NCBI GenBank assembly: GCA_030151255.1
Contig: JASLED010000067.1
Location: forward strand, 82,033 to 146,032
DNA length: 64,000 bases
Source of the DNA: Flavobacterium sp.
Lineage (GTDB): Bacteria > Bacteroidota > Bacteroidia > Flavobacteriales > Flavobacteriaceae
Direction of reading: 5' to 3'
This document shows positions 43,119-51,960 of this stretch, in pieces. The notes beneath the pieces are model-generated. The model ran no database searches. It worked only from the letters and a program-made list of their open reading frames with translations, and was not told where the DNA came from. The translations under genes were made by a program, and so were the position numbers. How positions within the stretch are numbered: position 1 is the stretch's first letter; every line of letters starts with the position of its first letter.

Positions 43119-44609
43119 ATGTCAATAAAATCTATAGGAGCAAAGGTATTTGCATCCATTATACATTGGAATAATCAAAAATGGATTAATAATCCTATTG
43201 CAACACAACAAAAAGTATTGATGCAACTAATAAATGATGCAAAAGATACAAGTTTTGGAAAAGATCATCAATTCAGCAGCATTAAGAATCATCAAGATTT
43301 TACAGCTAAGGTTCCAATAAGAGATTATGAGCAATTGAAAAATTATGTTGATCGAGTGGTGGCTGGAGAAGAAAATGTTTTATGGAAAGGAAGACCATTA
43401 TATTTTGCAAAAACATCTGGCACAACCTCAGGAGCAAAGTATATTCCATTAACTAAAGAATCGATGCCATATCATATACAAGCAGCAAGAAACGCTATTT
43501 TAGCTTATGTACATGAAACAGGAATTGCTGATTTTGTTGATGGGAAAATGATTTTTTTACAAGGAAGTCCAATTCTTGAAGAAGTAAATGGAATTAAGTT
43601 GGGCAGACTCTCGGGTATTGTAGCTCATTTTGTACCAGCTTATTTGCAAAAAAACAGATTGCCTAGTTGGAATACCAATTGTATTGAAGATTGGGAAACT
43701 AAGGTTGATGCAATTGTGGAGGAAACAATTCATGAAGATTTGACCGTAATTTCGGGAATTCCAAGTTGGGTACAAATGTATTTTGAACGATTGAGAAGTA
43801 AAGGCCATAAAAATGTTGGTGATATTTTTAAGAATTTCAACTTATTTATTTATGGTGGAGTAAATTACGAGCCTTATCGAGCAAAATTTGAAGAATTAAT
43901 AGGAAGAAGAGTTCCTTCTATCGAATTATTTCCTGCATCTGAAGGTTTCTTTGCTTATCAAGATTCTCAAAAAGAAAAAGGATTATTATTGTTGCTTAAT
44001 GCTGGTATTTTTTACGAATTTGTTAAAGCAGATGAGTTTTTTGAAAAAGATGCTAAGCGCTATACAATTGGCGAAGTAGAATTAGGTGTAAATTATGCAA
44101 TGATTATTTCTACCAATGCCGGATTATGGGGTTATAACATAGGAGATACAGTTCAGTTTGTAAGTACAAAGCCATATAGAGTAGTAGTTTCAGGAAGAAT
44201 AAAGCACTTTATTTCTGCCTTTGGAGAGCACGTAATTGGCAAAGAAGTAGAAACCGCTTTGCAACAAGCAATGGAAGGTACTAATGTTCAGGTGAATGAG
44301 TTTACCGTAGCGCCTCAAATAACACCAACAGAAGGATTGCCTTACCATGAATGGTTTATCGAATTTGGTCAAGAACCAGAAGATTTAGAAAAATTTGCAT
44401 TGAACATTGATCATGCTTTAAGAAAACAAAATGTTTATTACGACGATTTGATTGTGGGTAAAGTATTGCGTCCATTGGTCGTTCAATCAGTAGTAAATGA
44501 AGGATTTCAGCATTATATGAAATCCATAGGAAAATTGGGCGGCCAAAACAAATTGCCTCGCCTAAGTAATGATCGCAAAATTGCCGATCAAATAGAAATT
44601 AAAAAATAA
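43119..44609 (+). CDS. GH3 family acyl-adenylating enzyme-like protein
   Basis: A 496-residue protein of the GH3 (auxin-responsive) family, part of the ANL adenylating superfamily. The nucleotide-binding motif YFAKTSGTTSGAKYIPLT is at about residues 93-110, LFPASEGFFA at about 270, and GLWGYNIGDTVQFV at about 340. Plant GH3 enzymes couple amino acids to jasmonate or auxin; bacterial members are widespread in Bacteroidota, and their substrate is unknown. It lies between an M23 peptidase and the DUF6909-like gene, tightly spaced. No membrane segment is seen. Confidence 0.88.
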   Translation: MSIKSIGAKVFASIIHWNNQKWINNPIATQQKVLMQLINDAKDTSFGKDHQFSSIKNHQDFTAKVPIRDYEQLKNYVDRVVAGEENVLWKGRPLYFAKTSGTTSGAKYIPLTKESMPYHIQAARNAILAYVHETGIADFVDGKMIFLQGSPILEEVNGIKLGRLSGIVAHFVPAYLQKNRLPSWNTNCIEDWETKVDAIVEETIHEDLTVISGIPSWVQMYFERLRSKGHKNVGDIFKNFNLFIYGGVNYEPYRAKFEELIGRRVPSIELFPASEGFFAYQDSQKEKGLLLLLNAGIFYEFVKADEFFEKDAKRYTIGEVELGVNYAMIISTNAGLWGYNIGDTVQFVSTKPYRVVVSGRIKHFISAFGEHVIGKEVETALQQAMEGTNVQVNEFTVAPQITPTEGLPYHEWFIEFGQEPEDLEKFALNIDHALRKQNVYYDDLIVGKVLRPLVVQSVVNEGFQHYMKSIGKLGGQNKLPRLSNDRKIADQIEIKK

Positions 44610-44630
44610 GAATGAAAAATAAGAAGGATT

Positions 44631-46310
44631 ATGAAAGAGATTAAAAATATTTCAAGAACAAGAGCACAAGTATCATCAGCAGCAATTGAGCGTATGTATA
44701 TTACCATGCGTCACTTATTTAACAGAGGTTTTTATAAGCCAATGGGAGTTTCTGGAGATACACTGCGTGAAGCATTATTAGAACTACGTCCAGAAATTTA
44801 TGGAAGTATTGCTGAAGAAAAAGTAGAATTGAATGGTTTATTATATGTAATAGAGCGTTTACCAATCGGAATTGAAGAATGTAGATACATCAATCTTACT
44901 TCTGATGAAGGATATTCGTTTTCACATTTTACAGCTTTGGTTCCGCCAAAACGTAGAAGAAATTGCTATCGTATTGACGAAGAACAAATGAATATTGAGA
45001 TTACAAGAGGAAGATCTGATATTTATGATGTGCTTACGCATTTGACGTTTATTTTTATCGAATCGCATAAGATTATGAATCGCGTTTTGGTTAGAGAAGA
45101 TGGACGTGTAACTCGCGATTGGAAAAAAATTGAAGCAGCTGCCAATAAGAAAGAACCGTTAGAACAAATAGAAAAAGAAGTTGTAATATCTCACATGGCT
45201 AATATTTTAGGACGTTCTTTTTCGGAAGTGTTAGATATTTATGAGAAATTTGCAATTGAAGAAAATGCAGACCGATTTTTAGATGTTATTTATTGGTTAG
45301 GAAGATTGGCAATAGAAGAAGAAGTAGATAATAATAAGCGCACAATTACATTTAGTCCATTATTACGCGAGCGATTAGGGCATCATATTTACGGCGAAAT
45401 TTGGTCGAATAGAATCAAAGAAGTATTGCAAAGCAAAGGTTTGTTAGAAAGACCTATTCATATTATCAGTGCCAATATGCACAGCGTAATGAATTCTATT
45501 TTTGCACCAAAAATGGTAAAAGAAAAAATAGATATTTCGGAGGAAATTGAAGTTTATGAAGAATTAAGTAAGCCAGAAAATAAAGAATTACGCCATTTAG
45601 TAAAAGAAATTGCTGAGGCAGAAGGAATGATCTTCTTGGCTGATGAATCAGGAACAAACATTGATGTTCAAATATTTGATACAGCAAAAATTAATTTCCA
45701 GGCAACAAATTTCAATACAGCAAATTTTAAAGAAGAATATCCTGTTATTGTTGTAATGGATTATGCATTTGGCGAACAGGCTTATGAAACGATTGACGAA
45801 TTGCTAAAACCGTTTAAAAAAGAATTTAAACTAAATGTAGAATCAGTTTCTATTATGGGTAAAGCAGGAATTCTTGAAGGAGGAAAAGGAGATATTATGA
45901 TTCCGTTTGCTCACATCAATGAAGGAACAGGTGATAATTATCCGTTTCACAATGAGTTGACAGTAGAAATGTTGGAAGGACAAGGAATTCCTGTTATTGG
46001 AGGAACAATGGTAACAGTTTTAGGAACATCACTTCAAAACAAAGATTTACTGAAGTTTTTCCACGATTCAACTTGGGGGGTAATTGGGTTGGAAATGGAA
46101 GGCGCTCATTATCAAAAAGCTATTCAGTCGGCTTCAATGATTAGAAAAAGTATCAATCCAAATGTAAAAGTAAGATATGCTTATTATGCTTCTGATAATC
46201 CATTAGAAACAGGAAGTACGTTAGCTTCTGGAGGATTAGGAACAACGGGTGTAAAACCAACTTATTTGATTACAATAAAAATATTGGAACAAATTTTTAA
46301 TATTGTTTAA
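44631..46310 (+). CDS. Conserved protein (DUF6909-like) with nucleoside-phosphorylase-like C-terminus
   Basis: A 559-residue cytoplasmic protein found, as far as I know, across flavobacteria; I recall it as DUF6909, with moderate confidence. The N-terminal 330 residues are helical and charged (RAQVSSAAIERMYITMRHLFNRGF). The last 200 residues have features resembling purine nucleoside phosphorylase/nucleosidase folds: a glycine-rich GILEGGKGDIMIPF, then GVIGLEMEGAHY like the VEMEAA substrate motif, and YYASDNPLETG like the SD catalytic pair. The resemblance is by eye only. It is 21 bp after the GH3-like gene and 6 bp before a Wzz-like gene. Confidence 0.6.
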   Translation: MKEIKNISRTRAQVSSAAIERMYITMRHLFNRGFYKPMGVSGDTLREALLELRPEIYGSIAEEKVELNGLLYVIERLPIGIEECRYINLTSDEGYSFSHFTALVPPKRRRNCYRIDEEQMNIEITRGRSDIYDVLTHLTFIFIESHKIMNRVLVREDGRVTRDWKKIEAAANKKEPLEQIEKEVVISHMANILGRSFSEVLDIYEKFAIEENADRFLDVIYWLGRLAIEEEVDNNKRTITFSPLLRERLGHHIYGEIWSNRIKEVLQSKGLLERPIHIISANMHSVMNSIFAPKMVKEKIDISEEIEVYEELSKPENKELRHLVKEIAEAEGMIFLADESGTNIDVQIFDTAKINFQATNFNTANFKEEYPVIVVMDYAFGEQAYETIDELLKPFKKEFKLNVESVSIMGKAGILEGGKGDIMIPFAHINEGTGDNYPFHNELTVEMLEGQGIPVIGGTMVTVLGTSLQNKDLLKFFHDSTWGVIGLEMEGAHYQKAIQSASMIRKSINPNVKVRYAYYASDNPLETGSTLASGGLGTTGVKPTYLITIKILEQIFNIV

Positions 46311-46316
46311 TAAAAT

Positions 46317-47216
46317 ATGAGTAATAATAATTTTCATTCGAAAGAAACGGATGAAATAGATTTAATAGATATTAAAAATGCCATAGCTTCTTTTACAGAG
46401 GCTGTTGGCTTTTTTGTTTTTAGATTAATAACTTTTGTTTGTAGTAAATGGTATTTTGTACTATTTGGTTTACTAATAAGTTTTTTCTTCAATTTTAATA
46501 ATCTCAAAAGTTATTTAGGAGTTGAAAATACTATTTCAAAAAGTGTTTCGTATAACATTTTATTAGTGCCACAGTATGAAAGTATTGATTATTTGGATCA
46601 ATTAGTAAGTAATGGTTTCCATGATAAAATTGTAGATAAAGATATTCAAGAAGCTAAATTAATAGGTGTAGATGATTTGTATTATTTTTTAGCAAAAGAT
46701 AGTTTATATCCGTCTATTTATAAAAATTCAATAACTAAAGTAGATTCTTTTGAAGAAGGAATACACAATTATCCATTGAGTAAAAATTATCGTTTTCAGT
46801 TATTAACTCTCGATGCAGATGCAACATTTGATATTGATGCATTTTTGTTAAAAATGAAAAAATATTTTGATGAAAACACATTCTTTAATGCAAAGAAAAG
46901 TATAGAAACTCAACGATTAGAAAATCAGATAATTGCGTTAAAACAAGGCTTACAAGCTAGCAATACATCATTGAATAGCGATATTAATCAGCTAAAAACA
47001 AAACAATATGCAATTGATGAAATAGCAAAGTTAGAACAACAACAAATTACGGCATCAAGTGTTGTTTATGTTGTAGATTACTTTAAAGTAGAAAGAGAAT
47101 CAACAGCAGTTTCACCAACAAAACAATTGATAAAAGATAGTTTTAAATACGTTGTATTATTTTTATTATTAGGCGGATTAATTGATTTGCTGAAATATTA
47201 TAGAAAGAAAAAATAA
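46317..47216 (+). CDS. Wzz-like chain-length/polysaccharide co-polymerase protein (putative)
   Basis: A 299-residue protein with membrane helices near both ends (about 42-65, CSKWYFVLFGLLISFFFNF, and about 275-293, YVVLFLLLGGLIDLLKYY). The middle is a large extracytoplasmic domain with a coiled-coil stretch (TQRLENQIIALKQGLQASNTSLNSDINQLKTKQ). This two-helix topology is that of Wzz-type co-polymerases, and the next genes are polysaccharide genes. The classical proline-rich motif near the second helix is not obvious, so the assignment is by topology and context only. Confidence 0.55.
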   Translation: MSNNNFHSKETDEIDLIDIKNAIASFTEAVGFFVFRLITFVCSKWYFVLFGLLISFFFNFNNLKSYLGVENTISKSVSYNILLVPQYESIDYLDQLVSNGFHDKIVDKDIQEAKLIGVDDLYYFLAKDSLYPSIYKNSITKVDSFEEGIHNYPLSKNYRFQLLTLDADATFDIDAFLLKMKKYFDENTFFNAKKSIETQRLENQIIALKQGLQASNTSLNSDINQLKTKQYAIDEIAKLEQQQITASSVVYVVDYFKVERESTAVSPTKQLIKDSFKYVVLFLLLGGLIDLLKYYRKKK

Positions 47217-47218
47217 AC

Positions 47219-47767
47219 ATGAAAGTTATACCTACAAAATTTGCCGATTGCTTTATTATCGAACCTATGATTTTTACAGATGATAGAGGTTACTTTTTCG
47301 AAAGCTTTAATCAATATTCTTTTGAAGAAAAAACAGGATTAATTGTAAATTTTGTACAAGACAATCAATCATTTTCAACTAAAGGTGTTTTGCGTGGCTT
47401 GCATTTTCAGCGCGGAAATGATCAACAAGCCAAATTAGTTAGAGTTGTTCAAGGACAAATATTAGATGTTATTGTTGATTTAAGAGTTAATTCAATTACT
47501 TACGGGCAACATTTATCTATGATTTTGGATGATAAATTGCATCAACAATTGTTTATTCCAAGAGGATTTGCTCATGGTTTTTTAGTTTTGAGCGAAACGG
47601 TTATTTTTTCGTACAAATGTGATAATTTTTACAATAAAGCATCTGAAGGAGGAGTTATGTATAATGATCCAGAATTAAATATCAATTGGCCTAAATTGGA
47701 TATCGAATTTATTATTTCTGATAAAGATAAAATTTTGCCAAGCTTCAAGGAAATTCAACCATTATGA
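47219..47767 (+). CDS. rfbC: dTDP-4-dehydrorhamnose 3,5-epimerase
   Basis: A 182-residue cupin-type enzyme in the dTDP-L-rhamnose pathway. Typical residues are DDRGYFFESFN (about 22-32), VQDNQSFS, GVLRGLHFQ with the catalytic His (about 62), and FIPRGFAHGFLVL. It overlaps rfbD by four bases (ATGA), so the two are translationally coupled. rfbA and rfbB, needed to supply the substrate, are absent from this window. Confidence 0.95.
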   Translation: MKVIPTKFADCFIIEPMIFTDDRGYFFESFNQYSFEEKTGLIVNFVQDNQSFSTKGVLRGLHFQRGNDQQAKLVRVVQGQILDVIVDLRVNSITYGQHLSMILDDKLHQQLFIPRGFAHGFLVLSETVIFSYKCDNFYNKASEGGVMYNDPELNINWPKLDIEFIISDKDKILPSFKEIQPL

Positions 47768-48567
47768 AAAAAATAATTGTAACTGGGGCAGATGGGCAGA
47801 TGGGGCAAGCTTTGCAAGCTATAGCTCATCAATATAGCACTATTGAATTTGAATTTTTGACGAGCAACACATTAGATATTTCGAGTTATGCAAATTGTAT
47901 TGCTGTTTTTGAAAAATACAATCCAGATGTTTGTCTAAATTTTGCAGCTTATACCAATGTTGAAATGGCAGAAGAGCAGCAAGAAAAAGCGTATCAAGTT
48001 AATGCAACAGGATGTGAACACTTGGCTAAGGTTTGTTTAAAATTTGGCACAATATTAGCTCATATTTCGACCGATTTTGTTTTTGATGGCAAAAAGTCCG
48101 AACCTTATGTAATAAGTGACTCACCAAATCCTATAAACGTTTATGGCGCATCTAAATTGAAAGGAGAGCAATATATTCAAGAAATTATAGATCGATTTTA
48201 CATTGTGCGAACTTCTTGGGTATATTCAGATTTTGGACATAATTTTAAGAATACAATGCTAAAATTGGCGCAAACACGAAATGAAGTTAATGTAGTAAAC
48301 GATCAAATAGGCTGTCCTACTGAAGCAATCGATGTTTGTAAGTTTGTAATGAAGTTGATAGAAGAAGATAATCCTTTTGGGTTATATCACTTTAGCGGTG
48401 ATTGGATTTGTAGTTGGTACGAATTTGCTAAGGCAATCTTTAAACAAAATAATATCAGTATAAAAGTAAATGCTATTTCTTCGTTAGAATATCCTACAAA
48501 AGCAAATCGACCGAAGTACAGTGTTTTGAGCAAAACGACTCTAATTAATAAAGAAGATTTTGATTAA
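47764..48567 (+). CDS. rfbD: dTDP-4-dehydrorhamnose reductase
   Basis: Last step of dTDP-L-rhamnose synthesis; 267 residues. The N-terminal Rossmann motif is KIIVTGADGQMGQAL. HISTDFVFDG and the YxxxK pair in YGASKLKGE (about residue 128) are characteristic of RfbD/short-chain-type reductases. It starts inside the end of rfbC and is followed by the flippase gene. Rhamnose is therefore probably in the surface glycan. Confidence 0.95.
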   Translation: MKKIIVTGADGQMGQALQAIAHQYSTIEFEFLTSNTLDISSYANCIAVFEKYNPDVCLNFAAYTNVEMAEEQQEKAYQVNATGCEHLAKVCLKFGTILAHISTDFVFDGKKSEPYVISDSPNPINVYGASKLKGEQYIQEIIDRFYIVRTSWVYSDFGHNFKNTMLKLAQTRNEVNVVNDQIGCPTEAIDVCKFVMKLIEEDNPFGLYHFSGDWICSWYEFAKAIFKQNNISIKVNAISSLEYPTKANRPKYSVLSKTTLINKEDFD

Positions 48568-48571
48568 TAAA

Positions 48572-49876
48572 ATGAGTATAAAAAAAGTACTAGGTAAACT
48601 ATCAAATAAGTTGTTTTTAAAAAGTTTACTAACTTTTGGACTAAGAGGCTTTGGAGTTTTATTTTTATTTGGATTTACAATGCTTATGACAAGAAATTTT
48701 GATCCAAATAGAATTGGAGAATATGAACTTGTTAGAGTATTTTTATTAATTGTAGGAAGTATTGCTTTATTAGGAACGGATGTTTCTATTATTTATTTTT
48801 CAGGAAGATTAAAAGGAGAGCATTCTTTTCATTCGATTAAAGGAATATATTATAAAATAGTTAAGATTGTTTGCGCTTGTTCAATTGCACTTGTACTATT
48901 TTTTTATTTGCTTAAAAGTATCAATTTAATTGATGTTTTATTTAATGAAAATGGATTTTATATTTTAAAATATGTAGTTTTAATATTGCCTTTTTATGCT
49001 TTAACTATTTTAAATACAGAAGTTTTTAGAGCTATTGACCATGTTGTTTTATCTGAATTATTTAGAAATTTTTTTAAGTACGTTCCGCTTTTCATAGGTG
49101 TTTTATTTTTATTTTACCATCCAAATAGTCTATTTTCCTTAGCAGAATATTTTGCTTATGGGTTTATTTTTTTATTCTTTATTACTCAAATTATTCTCTA
49201 TTTCCTTTTTAAGCAAATTAAAACAGAACGGGAGATGATTATTTATACAAGTTCTGAAATAATACATCATTCTTTTCCTATGGGAGTTAGTAATATTATA
49301 ATGTTCCTACTTTTGGGAATTGATGTTTTTTTGTTGAAACGATATTATGGAGATACAACAGTTGCTTTTTATTCTATAGCAATAAAATTAATTACAATTC
49401 TTTCTATAGTAATTTTAAGTATTACAATAAATTGTGCGCCAAAAATTAGTGAATATCATATCATGAATAATAAAAAACTTCTTCAGGATTTATGTAGAAA
49501 AACAGCTAGAATAACATTAGGAATAAACTTGATTGTTGCTATTGTAATGCTAGTTTTTCTAGATACTATTTTGAGTATGTTTGGAAGTGAATATACAAGT
49601 ATGAAAAGCACTTTTTATATTCTAATTATTTCACAATTGGTAACTTCTGCATTAGGAGTTGTACCTATTTATTTAAATATGACTGGACGTTCTAAAGTGT
49701 ATCAAAATATTCTTTTTTGCACATTGGTATTTAATTTATTAATGAACTTGTATTTAATACCTATTTTATCCACAATAGGAGCAGCTATTACATTTTCTTG
49801 TAGTGTGATATTGTGGAATATACTTGTTGTATTGTATGTATACAAAAAGGATAAAATTAAATTATTTTTTATTTGA
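48572..49876 (+). CDS. Wzx-type polysaccharide flippase
   Basis: A polytopic membrane protein of about 434 residues with many hydrophobic helices, e.g. FGLRGFGVLFLFGFTMLMTR near the N-terminus. The pattern is that of Wzx/MATE-like lipid-linked oligosaccharide transporters. The start is taken at ATG 48572; a TTG at 48560 inside the rfbD end is less likely. It moves an undecaprenyl-linked repeat unit across the inner membrane. It is followed by a glycosyltransferase 10 bp later. Confidence 0.8.
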   Translation: MSIKKVLGKLSNKLFLKSLLTFGLRGFGVLFLFGFTMLMTRNFDPNRIGEYELVRVFLLIVGSIALLGTDVSIIYFSGRLKGEHSFHSIKGIYYKIVKIVCACSIALVLFFYLLKSINLIDVLFNENGFYILKYVVLILPFYALTILNTEVFRAIDHVVLSELFRNFFKYVPLFIGVLFLFYHPNSLFSLAEYFAYGFIFLFFITQIILYFLFKQIKTEREMIIYTSSEIIHHSFPMGVSNIIMFLLLGIDVFLLKRYYGDTTVAFYSIAIKLITILSIVILSITINCAPKISEYHIMNNKKLLQDLCRKTARITLGINLIVAIVMLVFLDTILSMFGSEYTSMKSTFYILIISQLVTSALGVVPIYLNMTGRSKVYQNILFCTLVFNLLMNLYLIPILSTIGAAITFSCSVILWNILVVLYVYKKDKIKLFFI

Positions 49877-49886
49877 AAGAACAGAT

Positions 49887-50918
49887 ATGAAAGTTTATTT
49901 CTATATTCCAGATAAGGCTATAAATGAGGCAACAATTTATTATACAAAAATTGTTGAAAAGGCTTTTTTTAATCAAAACGTTGAGGTAATTCGTGTGAAT
50001 CATCTTAATTTTTCATTTGATAAAAAAACAGATTATATCTTTGTTATTCGTGTAATAGATTTTTTAAAGGTAAAATTATCTCATCGAACAAAAAATATAA
50101 TTATTTGGTTTCAAGGGATTTTAGCAGAAGAATATGAGATGCTACATCAAAATAACTTGAAATCAAAAATAGTGTTTCGTGTATTTAGTTTATGTGAAAA
50201 ATATGTTTTAAAACATGCTTTTTATAGCTTCTTTGTTTCAAATGCAATGACTCGATTTTTTGAAAAAAAGCACGATATAAAAATTAATCCAAACCATATC
50301 GTTATGCCTTGTTATAACAAATTGTTGAATAAGGATTTATTTTTTAAACCCAAAAAAGAGTTGTCATTTGTATATGCAGGAACATTATTTGCTTGGCAAT
50401 GTTTTGAAGAAACGGTAAAGCTGTACAAAGAAATAGAATGTACAAATGCACAGGCTAAATTTTATGTTTATACCAAAGAAAAAGAAGCTGCATTGGATTT
50501 GTTGCAAAAGTACGAAGTACAAAATTACGAGATTTTATATGTTACTTTAGATGATTTAGATCAAGCGCTAAGTCAATATAAATACGGATTTTTATTAAGA
50601 GAAGATGATAAAATAAATAATGTTTCTACTCCTACCAAAATGAATTCATATTTATCTGTTGGGTTAATTCCAATTTATACCAATGTTATTTGTGATTTTG
50701 AAGAACATATTGATTTACAACAATATACTTTTAAATTTAATTTTAATGCTTCAAAGGTTGAAATAGCAAATAAGATTGCCGCTCAACCAACTGTTGATTA
50801 CAATGATTATTTTGCTATTGTAGAAAAGAATTTTGAGCATTATTATGATGATGAGTATAATTGTACAATCATTGAAGAACGTTTAATTAAAAAGAGTATG
50901 CATGGAAAAAATAACTAA
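49887..50918 (+). CDS. Glycosyltransferase-like protein of the polysaccharide locus
   Basis: A protein of about 343 residues starting at ATG 49887, after the flippase stop; an upstream frame would overlap the flippase end. N-terminal KVYFYIPDKAINEATIYYTKIVEKAF and a later LSFVYAGTLFAWQCFEETVKLYKEI fit a GT-B fold (N-terminal acceptor domain, then a donor-site strand and helix). The family cannot be named; the usual GPGE/EX7E motif of GT4 is not clear. It overlaps the next gene by 17 bp. It probably adds a sugar to the repeat unit. Confidence 0.55.
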   Translation: MKVYFYIPDKAINEATIYYTKIVEKAFFNQNVEVIRVNHLNFSFDKKTDYIFVIRVIDFLKVKLSHRTKNIIIWFQGILAEEYEMLHQNNLKSKIVFRVFSLCEKYVLKHAFYSFFVSNAMTRFFEKKHDIKINPNHIVMPCYNKLLNKDLFFKPKKELSFVYAGTLFAWQCFEETVKLYKEIECTNAQAKFYVYTKEKEAALDLLQKYEVQNYEILYVTLDDLDQALSQYKYGFLLREDDKINNVSTPTKMNSYLSVGLIPIYTNVICDFEEHIDLQQYTFKFNFNASKVEIANKIAAQPTVDYNDYFAIVEKNFEHYYDDEYNCTIIEERLIKKSMHGKNN

Positions 50919-51960
50919 TAATAAAATTACTTTTATTATTTTTGGTAGTATTTCTATTTTAATAGGGATGCTGTCAAGTTTTTTTTTGCCAGAAAAGTTC
51001 TTTTATGATGCACAGATTATAGTTGATGATCCTTTTAATGAAATAGGATGGTTTAAAGGGAGTTATCCATTTACAATAAGTTTATATCATTTATTTAGGC
51101 TCAATAAATTGCCGTTTTTTATAATTGCGTTAATACAATTACCAATACTTTTTTATATTTTAAATAAAATAGGTATTCCCAAAGATTTTAATCGATTAAC
51201 ACTTAGAAATATTTTTCTGTATATTTCTTTTTTACTCATAGGAGTTTTCATCGGACAGCCAAGTAAAGAGTTTATTTCATTCATTGTAATAGGTATTGTT
51301 ACTCTAGTTATTTCGAGTAAAAGATTAGAGTTTAAATTGAAACTACTATTAACTACTATTATTTTTGTTATTGCAGGGTTTTTATTTCGTCCTTATTATC
51401 TTATAGTGCCATTTATGTGGTGTAGTATATTATATTTAGGAGCAATATTACCTAAAAAACATAAAATGCTGAGTAGTGTTTTTATTGGCTTAGTTGTATT
51501 GATAGGTATTTCATCTATGTATTTTTTTCTAAAAGGAGATTTTCTGTCGGAAGTTTATCGAGAAAGAATTAATGATTTACGACGAGGAGAAGATTACGCT
51601 CAATCTATTATTGAATCACCATTGAGACCGCTTAGTTTTTTCACAGAATTTTTCAGTATTATATATGGAGTAATTTCTGTTAATTTCCCAATATTGAATT
51701 TAAAATTACTAATAAAACCACAAATTTTTTGTTTTGTATTGTGGCAACTTATTTTAGACTTATTTTTGATTCAAAGTTTGATACGAGTTGTAAAGAGAAT
51801 GGATAAAAACTTATTTTTAATGTTATTACTTTGTTTATCATTCTTCCTTTTGCAAGGAATATTTGAGCCAGATTTAGGATCTGCAATTAGACATAAAATC
51901 GGTTTCTTTCCTGCAATTTATTACATTGTTATTTATGGAAAAAAACATATTACAAAATAG
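50902..51960 (+). CDS. Polytopic membrane protein, possibly EpsG/Wzy-like
   Basis: A 352-residue protein with about eight to nine hydrophobic segments, e.g. FIIFGSISILIGMLSSFFLP and LLLTTIIFVIAGFLFRPYYLIVPFMW. Its hydrophobicity and place between a glycosyltransferase and an O-antigen ligase-like gene suggest a polymerase (Wzy or EpsG type), but no diagnostic motif is seen. It overlaps its neighbours on both sides: 17 bp upstream and 26 bp downstream. Confidence 0.5.
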   Translation: MEKITNNKITFIIFGSISILIGMLSSFFLPEKFFYDAQIIVDDPFNEIGWFKGSYPFTISLYHLFRLNKLPFFIIALIQLPILFYILNKIGIPKDFNRLTLRNIFLYISFLLIGVFIGQPSKEFISFIVIGIVTLVISSKRLEFKLKLLLTTIIFVIAGFLFRPYYLIVPFMWCSILYLGAILPKKHKMLSSVFIGLVVLIGISSMYFFLKGDFLSEVYRERINDLRRGEDYAQSIIESPLRPLSFFTEFFSIIYGVISVNFPILNLKLLIKPQIFCFVLWQLILDLFLIQSLIRVVKRMDKNLFLMLLLCLSFFLLQGIFEPDLGSAIRHKIGFFPAIYYIVIYGKKHITK

